Source: an uncultured Blautia sp. (GTDB taxonomy: Bacteria > Bacillota > Clostridia > Lachnospirales > Lachnospiraceae). Taken from it: a stretch of 21,748 bases of DNA. Location: assembly GCA_900549015.1 (NCBI GenBank), contig URMH01000046.1, positions 1-21,748 on the forward strand, read 5' to 3'. How positions within the stretch are numbered: position 1 is the first letter of the stretch; each line of letters starts with the position of its first letter. A program made the position numbers and the translations under genes. The notes beneath the pieces are model-generated. The model saw only the letters and a program-made list of their open reading frames with translations, had not been told where the DNA came from and did not search any database. This document shows positions 1 to 12,400 of this stretch, piece by piece.

Positions 1-440
1 GAGTATATTTATTACAAGGGTCATAAGGTAGATGTCTGGTTTGATAATGGAAATTCAGCAGGCTTCAGCGGTTGTCCAAGCTACAGGTGGATATTCAGAG
101 CATCGGATAATAAGATACTTTATTGTATTGAACCTTTTGTAAACGGAATCGACAAAGGAAATTATAAGGGCGGCGGAAATATGGCAAATGCGTATGGCGC
201 AGAGAAAGCACGATATATGCAGCTTTGCGCTTACTATGGAGCTGATTACGCATGGCCGAATGCTGGTTCTGACTGGAGTGTAAAGGCACTGTATTTTATG
301 GCAGCTCAGAATCTGATCTGGAAGCAGATGGGTGCGAAGCATTTACAGTGGTATCAGTATAAAGCAGATTATCATGGACATTTTCATCCGGGATATGCAA
401 TTAATATATCATATTATGAAAATCAGATTATAAACAAAAT
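1..440 (+). other. Thioester domain (Cys-Gln) of the giant adhesin, partial
   Basis: This part of the giant protein contains YCIEP with the candidate thioester Cys at 124-126, and AAQNLIW with the candidate Gln at 307-309. In known Gram-positive thioester domains (TED, as in streptococcal Cpa and SfbI), an aromatic-Cys motif and a later Gln in a T/A-Q-x-hydrophobic-W context form an internal Cys-Gln thioester that reacts with host amines. Spacing and motif context match that arrangement, with 61 residues between Cys and Gln. The N-terminal part of the domain is cut off by the window edge. Bond formation is inferred from sequence only. Confidence 0.8.
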
Positions 441-3400
441 TAATAATCATTCCAAGATGCCGTCTCTTCCGGCAAACCAGAGAATCGACCATGATTACGC
501 CAATCCGGATAAGGTGTATTCTTTTACAGATAAAAACGGAGCGTTGGGAAACGGCTGGCAGAGTTCTTCATATAATGTAGAAGGCTGGTGGATAAAGAGT
601 TTACCGGCAGGAGTAAATAAAGCATGGATTGAAGGCAATCAACTTAAATTTACTCTGAAAAAGGATGCTTCGATTGATGGAAAACAGATAACATTCCCTT
701 TGGAAAAATGGTTTTCTTCCCGGGGTTCCAATCAGTATTATGTGTCCACTAATCCGCGGCAGCAGTCTCTGATGTATCAGGGTTCTATAGCAAATATTCC
801 TTATAACTGGTCTGTAACAGTAAATCCTACAGGTCAGGTAAAAATTCAAAAAGTAGATGATACAGGCAAGGCAGTTCCGGGAGTTTCATTCAGATGGGGA
901 ACAGATAAAAACAATCTGAATCATACCACCGGAAAAACCGGCAGCGACGGTACGGTAACAATCCGGGCGAACGCAGGAATGATTTATGTTCAGGAGAATG
1001 AGGTTCCGTCGCACCTGATAAAAGACGAAACTGTTAAAAGTGTACAGATTCAAAGTGGAAAAACAGCATCGCTTACTTTTACAAACCAGCGCGTTACCCG
1101 TAACGTAAGTATAAGGAAGATAGAAACTTCTACAGAGGATCCCATTGCAGGAGCAAAATTCCAATACTGGAATGAGGAAAGACCTGATACAAAATATACG
1201 GTAACGACTGACAGTAAAGGAGAATTTATTTCCTCAGTAAAATTCCCTGTGGGAAGTCAGGTAACTATGGAGGAAATAGAAGCAGCGCCGGGATATGAGC
1301 TGCCGCCTGAAAACGAGCGGAAACAGACGATTACGGTTTCTCTGAATGAAAGCGATAATAAGTTTACTTTCAAAAATACAGTAAAAAAACTTCCTGTTAG
1401 ATTGAAAAAGATTAATGAGCGTACAGGCGATCCGATACATGGAGGCGTTACTTTCAATATAGGACCGAATCTGAAGGATCCGGAAATGTATGAGGAGTTA
1501 ACTACCGGATCTGATGGAACCGTAACAACAAAAGAGTACCCTCATGGGACAAAGCTTTTTTATCAGGAGATAAAAGCGCCATCAGGATTTCAGGTGGACG
1601 ATACCGTGTATTCTGTAATTGTAGATGCCAGCACTTCTTCAGAAGTGCAGACGGTTATTGTACGCAATGAGGAGGCACCCATCAGTTTTTCCATAAAGAA
1701 AAAAGGCGATGATGGAAGACCGCTTGCAGGAGTTCAGTTCCGTCTGGAAAAGAAGATAGGAAACAACTGGTATACTATGCATTCTAATCTAGTTACAGAT
1801 AAAAATGGAAAGTTAAATATTCCCGGCACATATGACAGGGAACTGATTATAAACGGCAGACTCCGCCTGGTAGAAGAGGAAACTGTTCCCGGGTATAACC
1901 TTCTGGAGGAACCGTTTGTATTTAAAGAAGAACATCTGGATTCAGAGGAAGCGCATGCCGAGGTAACGATTACAAATAAAAAAATTCCTACCAGACTCGT
2001 TATAAAGAAAAAGGATAAGGATACAGATCTTCCGCTTTCCGGTGCAGAGTTTGAAATTACAGATGAAAACGGAAAAAGAATCCAGCTTCTGAAAACAGAT
2101 TCCTCGGGTCAGGCAGAAACAGAAGAGCTGATGGCAGATACTGTCTATTATATAGAAGAGATTACTGCACCTTACGGCTATAAAAAGCTGGAAGGTCGTG
2201 AAAAACTGAAATTGGACAGCTCAAACAACTTCCAGCTTGAAAGAGTATATGAGAATGAAGCATATTATGGACAGATTAAGCTTCACAAAAAAGATCAGAC
2301 GGGAAAAAATCTGAAGGGAATTGAATTTACAATTTACAAAGGTTATACACCGGTAGAAACTCTTATTACCAATGAAGATGGCTATGCAGAGTCCAAACGT
2401 CTTCCGGCAACCGACAGTTATCGCATTGTGGAGACTTATGCTCCGCCTCAGTATGTAAGCAGTGGACTGGATTATTCCTTCCGATTTCTGGAAACGAATG
2501 ATGGTATAGTGGAACAAAGAGAAAACTGGACCATGACCTTCCACAAAAATACTCTGACAGCAACCTTTGATGTAACGAATAAGGAGATTTTTGGAAAAGT
2601 TACCATAAAGAAGGTGGATTCTGAAGATAAAACTGTGAAGGTAAAAGGAGCAAAATTTGAACTGCGTAACCGCTATACAGGAGAATTAATTGATTCAGGA
2701 ACTACAGATGAAAGCGGAAGCTGTACATTTGAAAATGTTCCCCTTGTAAATCCTACTGTGAACAGCGAACAGGGTTACTATTATATAGAAGAAACATCTC
2801 CAGGTGAGAACCATATTCTTCCGGAAAACACCAGAAAGTATTTTTCTCTTACCGTATCCCGAAAAGAGTTGGAAGTGCAGTTTGAGAACCCTCCGTTTAA
2901 AGGAGACATAGAGATTACAAAAGTGGACAAGGACGATCCTTCAAAAAAACTGGAAGGTGCGGAATTTGCCATTTACCGTGCAGACAATCTGGATAAGGTA
3001 ATTTATACAGCCAAAACGAACGGCGAAGGAATTGCCCGGTTTGATAATCTGAGGTATGGAGATTATGTGATTAAGGAAACAAAGGCGCCTCTGTATTACA
3101 GAAATGACCGGGTAAATGGTGGAAACAAAGAATACTGGAATGAGGAGATAGGAGGATATTGTGTCACAATTAAAGAGAATGGTCAGGTTATTCCTCTGAC
3201 AATTACAAATCCGAGATTGCAGGTACGTGTGAAAGTTATAAAGTATGCAGAAGGTAAAATAGCTACATTAGGTGGAGCAGAATTTAATCTCTGTAAAGCA
3301 GATGGAACTGTTTTAGAAACTTTGGTAACTTCACCTGTAGATGGAGCGGTATATAGTAAAAATTATTATGCAGATGAGCTGGGAGAAGGAGCATATCTTA

Positions 3401-6400
3401 TTGAAACGAAAGCTCCAGCAGGATATGAGCCGAGCACAGATAAAATCTTTATTAAATTTGACCAGAACTCAGAAAATCCAATATTGGAAATTGTGAAAGA
3501 GGTTGAAAATAGAATAAAAGAATCGGAGTTTAAGTTCCAGAAGGTGGATGAAGAGGGAAACGGTGTAGATGCTGACTTTAGCATTGAGGTGTATAATGCG
3601 TCAAGAAATATACATTGGAGCGACTATTATTTTGATTGCTGGATTAGTACAACAAAAGAAAACACGTTTGCAGATTTATCCGGATTTTATAATAGCTTTA
3701 ATAATACATTAGAGCGTCATAGCGAAAATAATCTTTATGATGAATATGTGCTGACATTTAGGGAAGTAAGAGCAGATGAGTGGCATCAGCCTGTTGAAGG
3801 GAAGTTAGCTGAACTTCAATATCGTCTGACCTCTTCCGGCTGGACAGTAAAACCGTATAGAGAAGGTTCATTAGGTCCAGGTGTTACATTTGATTACAAC
3901 ACAATGACTCTGACTGCAGTGAATAAGACTATACCGGTTCGGCTTAATGTGAAAAAAACAGATTATCACGATAATTATTTAGCCGGAGCAGTTTTCAGAA
4001 TTATACCGGTTGGACAGGAAAACAAGGCAGTAGAAGTGACATCTACAGGAGATGCAAATGGTGTGACCGTAGAGCTGCCATATGCGGAGGAATATATAAT
4101 TCGAGAGATACAGGCGCCGCCGGGATATTTTAGGGAGCGTCAAGACACTACGGTAAAAGCTTCGCAGTTGTCATTAATAAGTAATGAAACGATTTGGTAT
4201 TATTACGGAGAAACATCTGTAGGCAATAATAAACAACCGGAATTTACAATCAAAAAAATAGGTTCGGATCAAAAGCCACTGGGAGCGACATTTCGTATTA
4301 CAGAAGTAAAAAACAATATGGGTCTGAATCAGTCGATAACAGTTTCAACACAGAAAGAAGACGGAGTAGTCCGAGTAGACTTGTCTCCATTTTCTGAATT
4401 TATGAATATATCATATGCAACTGGTATATTAAAAATAGAGGAGCTTTCTGTTGAAGATTCAGACTACCAGATGTTGGCACAGCCGATTTATGTAGAATGG
4501 GAGACATACCGTGCTAGTTGGACATTTAAAACAGTAGTTTCAGGTTATGATAATCCGGAAAATGTGTCGTTTGAGAGTAAAGAAAATGTTATTACGATTA
4601 CAGTTCCTAATAAGAAGAAGAACTACAGCTTTAATATGGTAAAACAGGGAGAGCCTGATGATAATGAAAGAGTATGGGCAGATATTATTATATCTGTGAA
4701 TGGCTCGGAATATTCAAAAACGATTTCATCTGATGACTTATTAAATGTAGATGATATATTTTCCGGATTGACAGATTCAAATGGATATTGGATTAGGATT
4801 GAAGAAAAGGACACTACAGCAGGATATGAAAAAGTTCCTGTTATGGGATTCAGGTATTACCCTGATAAAAAAGGACTGGATAAGTTCCAGGATGCAAATG
4901 GTCCTGTTTCGTTTGAGTTTGATGAACAGGATAGTGAAAAGATTATCATTAAACTTACCAATACCCGTTCTAAGATGCGGCTTCGTTTCAAGAAAACAAA
5001 CGGAAGCGGAACAGCTCTTGCCGGCGCGGAATTTGAAATAACTACTCAATCTCCGTATTTTTCAAAAACGTATACTACCAAAGGATACCCGGATGGAGAG
5101 ACAGTGGAATTTCCTTATGCTCAAGAGATAATCGTGGAAGAAATAAAAGCTCCTCCAGGACATATAATGGGAAAACAGACCAAGTGGACGCTTACTCCAA
5201 ATGACTTCCATTCCATTGATGATATTAATAATTCCATGTATGAATGTGATAAATTATTCACAACCCCGATTGTCAATGAAAGTCAATATAATCTTTCTAT
5301 TAAGAAAATAGACGGGGATGGACAGCCGGCAAATGCTACATTTAAGATTATTGGTTCAGGTGGAGTTTCCGGAACATGGGAAGTACCCACAAAAGAGGGA
5401 GCTGCAAGCTTAAACTTTATTGTGGACGATCTTCTGAACAGGTATCCAGATTGGGATAGAGCAGAACTGATAATTACAGAAATTGCAACAGATGAAGGTC
5501 TGTTGATTCAGGAAGGAAACCTGGCAAAAATCATTGTTGATCTTTATAAGATAAGAAGCTCTTATGGTTCTGGATATTTTCAGCCGAGTGATTATGATGG
5601 AAGTTCTGTATGGGTAGATTTCGACCCACGGGATATGACGACTCTTGAATTTACGGTAAGAAATGAATTTATTCCTGTAAATCTTACGTTAATCAAAAAG
5701 GAAGAAGGCAAGGAGAATGTATACCTTGCAGGAGCAGAGTTCACAATTACAGTTCACGGAGGAAATTCCGACGGAAAACAAATAAAAGTGGAGACAACAG
5801 GTACTTCTATAGGAACAACCGTAAAACTCCCCTGGGCGGAATCCTACTCTGTTCAGGAAACAAAAGCTCCGGAGGGATATATCCTTGACCCGACAATTTA
5901 CGATTATACGCTGAAAGATTTTCAGAACCAGATGGATGCAACGGGAAGTATACTTCTTGCAAAGAACCATTCAGTCACCATGACAAATACGCCGATTACA
6001 GGAAAGATTCAGGTGAAAAAGGTAGATGAAGATAATAATAAGGCTCTTGCCGGAGCAGAATTTGACATCTACAAAGGAAGCCTGAACCCTGGGGATACGT
6101 ATGAAAATGTACAGGAACCGGGATACAAAAAAGTCGGGACAATTACGGTAGATGGCAGCGGAATTGGCGTATCAGCAGAACTTTCTTATGGAGAATACCT
6201 CTTAAAAGAAACAAAAGCGCCGTCTGGCTACCAGATTACAAAAGAGATTTATCCAATAAAAGTAAGCAGAGAAAACGAAACGGTTTACGTTCAGATTTCC
6301 AACAGGAAATCAGAGGGAACTCTGAACATTGTAAAGGTAGATGAAGAGACTTCAGCTCCCCTTGCCGGAGCAGTCTTTACCGTTCACCGTAAGGATACGA

Positions 6401-9400
6401 ATGAACAGGTAGGTGACAGGCTGGTAACAGGTTGGGATGGAAAAGCTTCCATGAGCCTGCCTTACGGCGAATATTATGTGAAAGAAGTAAGCTTCCCTTC
6501 CGGCTATGCGTCAGCATCAGGAAAGACGTATGATTTCACTCTGGACGGTACGCACATAGAAGTGACAAAGAACATCTCCAATACAAAATCAAAGTATGCT
6601 CTCAGACTGTTTAAGACAGACAGGGAAACAGGAGAATTTCTTGCGGGAGCAGTTTTCGGATTGTATGCAAACGATGCAGACCCGAAAACAGCGGAACCGA
6701 TTCAGAAGTTTACTACAAATGCCAACGGAAGTGCCGTTGTATTTCTGGCAACAGGCGGACACTACGATATTTATGAGCTGCAGGCGCCGGCAGGCTACCA
6801 ACGTCTGACAGAGAAGTTCGAGGTCTATGTAGACGATAAAGTGCCTACAGTAGAAATTACCGTAGAAAATACAAAACAGAGTCTGGATATTGAGATTCAC
6901 AAAACAGATGAAGCAGATAAGCCTCTTGCAGGAGCAGTCTTTGAAATCAGAAATGCAAAGACAGGAGCTCTTGTGGCAACGACAGAGCCTACAGGAGTAA
7001 CGGGAAAAGTAACGGTACAAGTTCCGGCAGGAGATTATGAGTACACAGTAACGGAAATTCAGGCGCCGGACGGCTACGTACTGGATTCAACTCCAAGACC
7101 AGTCATGATAAATAAGGGAAATCAGGACGGGGAAATTATTTACACTGCAGAGCCGGTTGAACTTACAAACCGTCAGATGAAGGGCAACATCAAACTGGTT
7201 AAAGTAGACGGAGGAAGCCAGAAACCACTGGAAGGCGCAGTCTTTGGTGTGTATGACAACAATGACAAGCTTGTAGATACCCTGATTACCAATTCCAAGG
7301 GCGAGGCAATGTCAAAGAACCTGCCGAATGGAAGGTATACTTTGAAAGAGCTGACACCGCCTCCTGGATATGAGCATTCTGAAATGACTTATAATGCAGA
7401 GCTGACAGATACAGAAACGTTGATTACAATAACTGCAGAAAATACTTCTCTGAAAGGCGGATTTACTATTAGGAAGGCAGACGCACAGAAATCTGATAAA
7501 GTGCTTTCAGGAGCAGTGTTCCGTGTATATGCTTCCTATGAAGAGGCAGCAAATAATGGAAAGTATATTGCAGAAAAAACAACAGAAACCAATGGACTTG
7601 CCGTATTTGAAAATCTCTCTTATGGAACTTATTATGTGAAAGAGACAAAAGCGCCGGAAGGATACGAACTGAACACCCGTATTTTTACAGTGACAGTAGA
7701 TGGGGAAAGCGCAGAGAATCTTGTACTTGAAGTAGAGAATCATAAGAAACTGGAAAAAGGAATTTTCCGTGTAAAGAAAAAAGATGCAGATACTGGCATA
7801 GCCCTGAAAGGTGCAGAGTTCCTGGTAGAAGGAAACAGTTACAGCCATACGTACCCTACAGGTGAAGATGGAACCTTTGAGACAGAGGAACTGGCTCCGG
7901 GAACTTACACAGTGACGGAGACAAAAGCGCCGGAAGGTTATCGTATCAGCAAAACTCCAACCAGATTAGTGACTGTAAAGGCAGGGGATGGAATCGAAGC
8001 ATCTTCTCCTGTTGTAGAATATGAGTTTACAAATGAGAAGATTCAGTTCCCCATTCGTATTGTGAAGACGGACGATACTTCTGAGAATAAGCCTCTTGCA
8101 GGAGCAGTATTTGAGCTGTACCGTCTGAATGAACTGGGCAGTCATGAAGGAGAGGCTCTGGAGACGCTTGTCACAGATATAAATGGAGAAGCAACTTCCA
8201 AAATGCTTCCTGTGGGAAGGTACCAGGTAGTGGAAGTAAATCCTCCGGAAGGTTATAAGCTTTCCGAGAACCCTTCCCAGATTGTAGAGATTACAAAGGA
8301 TACTCCTCAGGAAACTCTGGAATTTACAGTGATTTTCAGAAACAGCCCGGAACTGGGAAGTCTGAAAATATTAAAACTGGCACTGCCAAATAAAGAGGCA
8401 GAGGAAACTCAGGGAAATCCCCTTGCAGGAGCAGAATTTGAAGTTACCAGCGCTTCTTCCGGTCAGACTTACAAAGAAACTACCAATTCAGAAGGAGTTG
8501 CAGAGTTTAAGAATCTTCCGTTTGGTATTTATAATGTGAGGGAAGTAAAAGTTCCGGCAGGTTATGAAGATGACAGTGCTTATTTTGGAACAGTTGTAAT
8601 AGGAAAAGACGCACAACAGGTTGTTGAAATTACTGCGTACAACTACAAGAAGTACGGAGCGCTCAGCCTGAAAAAGACAGACTGTGAAACAGGAAAACTG
8701 GTGGCAGGAGCTACATATGGAATTTATACCAAACTGGCTGATGACGGAGATATAGCTCCGACATCATATCTGGGCAAGGAGTATGATTTGGTTACTCTTC
8801 CGGATCAGGCATATGTAACTTCAAAACAGTTGGAGCTTGGTACATATTACGTAAAGGAAATCAATTCTCCACCTGGATATAAACGGAATCCGAAAGTTTA
8901 CGAAGCAACGCTCACAGATGAAATTCCTGTTGTTCAGATTGATGCAGAGGATGAGCCTTATAAGGGAAGCGTATCCATCCACAAAACAGATGAACATAAG
9001 AATCCGTTGGAAGGCGCAGTATTTGCCCTTTATACAAAGGAAGACTATGACAAAATGCAGGAGGAATTAAAACCAGGAGAACATGCCCCGGATGTTCCGG
9101 CAAGTTATCTTACAACAGACAGCCAGGGAAATGCCAGCAAGGAAGACCTTGTTTTAGGACAGACATATGTTCTTATAGAGTTCGCAGCTCCGGCAGGGTA
9201 TGAGCTTCAGTTTGAAAAACAGACGTTTATACCTACTGCTGAGAAAATGCACTTTACATATCAGGCGGTTAATAAAAAGAAGAAAGAGCTGATTATTCAT
9301 AAAGTGAATGAAAGCGGCGATCCTGTCAGCGACGTTATGTTCAGCGTATATCGTTTCGGACCAGATGGAAGACCGGAGACGCCGGATGATGGCGAAGCTG

Positions 9401-12400
9401 TTGCAGTTCTGAGTCCGGGAATTACCGGTGATGGCATTGCGCGAATGGATATCAGCCATCTTGAAAACGGTTGGTACTATGTGAAGGAGACACAGGGATC
9501 TGAAATGGGATATGAGGTTTCTCAGGAGATTATTACCTTTGAAATCACAGACGAAAAGAAAGAGTATGAATTCACTTTCGTCAACTACAGACCAAAAGGT
9601 GAAATCGAAATTCAGAAAAAGGATGAGCTTGGAAATCCTCTTCCAGGCGCAGAATTTACACTGAATATTCCTGGTCCGGACTGGTATAACGGTAAAAATC
9701 CAAATGATTTGAAAGAAGTTGCAAAATTCGAACTGGATGAAAACGGTTATGGAATCCTGAAAGACATTGAGGCAAGTGTATACGTGATTCGTGAGACAGA
9801 AGCTCCGGCAGGCTATAAGCCGGCAGATGATATTCTGGTTGTTATGCATCGCGACGGTACAGAGGGTATAAAAAATGACCGTGTATATTACTACTATCAC
9901 GCAGACATTGTCAACAAACCGATCACAGGCTGGATTTCCATTCAGAAGCAGGCAGATCTTGATGACGAGCCGGTGACAAATATGGATCTTTCCAATGCAA
10001 GATTTGAAATCCGGGATGCAAAAGGAGAACTTGCAGATACTCTGATTACAGCGAAGGACGGCACAGCAGTAAGCCGGGAGCTTCCTGTGGGAATCTACAC
10101 CATCAAAGAGACACAAGCGCCCCAGGGAACAATCCTCAATGAAAAGGAAGGAACTGTAAGCATTGACGGAACAGGTGAGAATGATATTTATACTTATACT
10201 CACGTAAACCAGGTAGTAAAAGGAAGACTCCAGATTAAGAAGGTAGATGGGGATGATTCGAGTCAGACTCTTGAGGGAGCGGAATTTGACATCCTGAAAG
10301 AGGACGGTACGCTTGTAGAGCATCTGGTAACAGGAAAAGACGGAATTGCCACCAGTAATTACCTTCCATACGGCTGGTATATCCTTCGTGAGACAAAGGC
10401 TCCTTCCGGTTACGCTCTTCAGATTCGGGATATTCGCTACTTGATTCAGAAAGAGGAGCAGCTTCTGGATATTGTTGTAGAAAATATGAAATCAGAAGAC
10501 GCAGAAGTTCTGGTTGTGAAGTATGATAAGGATAATCCGACACATTACCTGAAAGGTGCACAATTTAAGCTTTATGGAGATAAAGAGCTTTCTCAGCAGA
10601 TAGGGGAAACCTTTACTACAAATGATAAGGGAAGAATCTATTTTGGAAAAGACTTGAACCTTAAGAGAGGAAAAACTTATTATCTTCAGGAAACAAAAGC
10701 GCCGGATGGATATGTACTTGATGAAACGGTTCATTCCTTTGTTCTGAATCCAGACGAACCGCAGTCCATTGCCCTTTACATTGCAAATGAAATGGGAAAA
10801 GGATATATAAGGTTTGACAAAACCGGTGATATGCTGGAAAGAATGGAAGAGGATGACACTTATCCAAATCTGAAAAAACTGATTTGGAGTGAGCAGACAT
10901 TGATGGATGCGGAAATTGGCATTTATGCAAAAACTCTAGTTACCCTGGACGGCAGGACGTATCAGGAAGGGGAGCTGCTCCAGCGCCTGAAATCTGGAGA
11001 AACAAGCCGGGCGCTTCCTCTTGGAACGTATCAGTATAAAGAGCTTTCTGCACCGGATGGCTATATCCTGGATGAAAACTTCCATGATATTGAGGTAATA
11101 GAAAACAACGTAACAGAAGCAGAAGCAGCTCTGGCAACGCTTAAGAATGCCCATGCTTCTGTCTCCCTGAAACTTCATAAAAAATTCAAAGATGGCAACA
11201 CGCCGGAAAAACTCGAAAAAGTAATCTTCGGGGTATATACAGCTTATGAAATTAAAGAAAATAAAGTGACAATTCCGGCAGAAACCCTTCTTGGAATTAT
11301 AAAAATCAATGAAAAGGGACAGAGCATTGAGAATCATCTGAAGCTTCCGGAAGGAAGGTATTATGTCATGGAGCTGGAAACAGCAGACGGTTACGTTCTG
11401 GACGGTCACAAATATCCGTTTACAACAGGATACCAGAACGAGGACAGAGTAATCGAGATTTCCTCAGCAGAAAATCCGATTGTCAACGAACCGGTTTATG
11501 GAACCATCCGTGTTGAAAAGACAGGTGATATGTTTACAAAGGTAGAGAAACTGGTAAATCAGGAAGGAAAATACCAGGTAAACAGACCGGTTTACGGAAA
11601 AGGCGAGCTGAAAGGCGCAGAGTTCGAAATCCGGGCAAAAGATGAAGTGGTTGTAGACGGAAAGACATTTAAGCCGGGTGATGTGATTGACACGCTTATA
11701 ACCGGCGAGAGGGATGAAAGTATTAAGCTTCCTCTTGAAACCTACATTTTAGTGGAGACAAAAGCGCCGGAGGGTTATATTCTGGACAATGAACCGCGGG
11801 AAGTTACGATTCTTCCGAATGAGGAACCTGTGAAACCTTCTGTTGCAGTCCATACAATGGAAAACGAGAAGGCAGTGCCGGAAATCGCTCTGTATAAGAG
11901 CTTTTTCGGAAAGACACAGGAAGAGGCAGCAGAGCTTTACAAAGAGGTGTTGTTTGGAGTTTATGCGCAGGAGGAAATCAGAGGAGTAACAAACGAGGCA
12001 GTCCTGAAAGCAGACGAGCTGGTAGGGTTGATCCGGATAGATGAAACAGGAAAAGGAATTCTGAAAGAAGATACCGTCCTTCCGTTTGGAAAGTATTATG
12101 TGAAGGAACTGGAAACAGCAGAAGGATACCAGGTATCTGAAGAAGAATATTCCTTTGAGGTCACGAAGGACAATGTGGGAACAGGATCTGTTTTGATTCC
12201 GGGAATCGCGGAGGATACCCCGGTAGTGAACCTGCCGGAAGGCGCAGAAATTCCCTTTGCATTCCGGAAAATCGGAGAAGACGGTCAGCCTCTTGAAGGC
12301 GCAGTTTTCCGGCTGTATACATGTAAGGAAGAGCATGATCACAGCCAGGAAGCCGGAACAGAAGGAAGCTGCTGGAAGGAAGTTTACGGACTTTCTCCGA

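Noticed and set aside
4781..5041. 86-codon + strand frame overlapping the giant gene
   Set aside because: Out of frame within a conserved domain, no ribosome site, no recognisable product.
9154..10323. 389-codon open frame on the minus strand
   Set aside because: It lies wholly inside the well-supported CnaB repeats, its product is Cys/Phe/Ile-rich with no recognisable domain, and similar antisense frames recur across the gene as by-products of its codon use.
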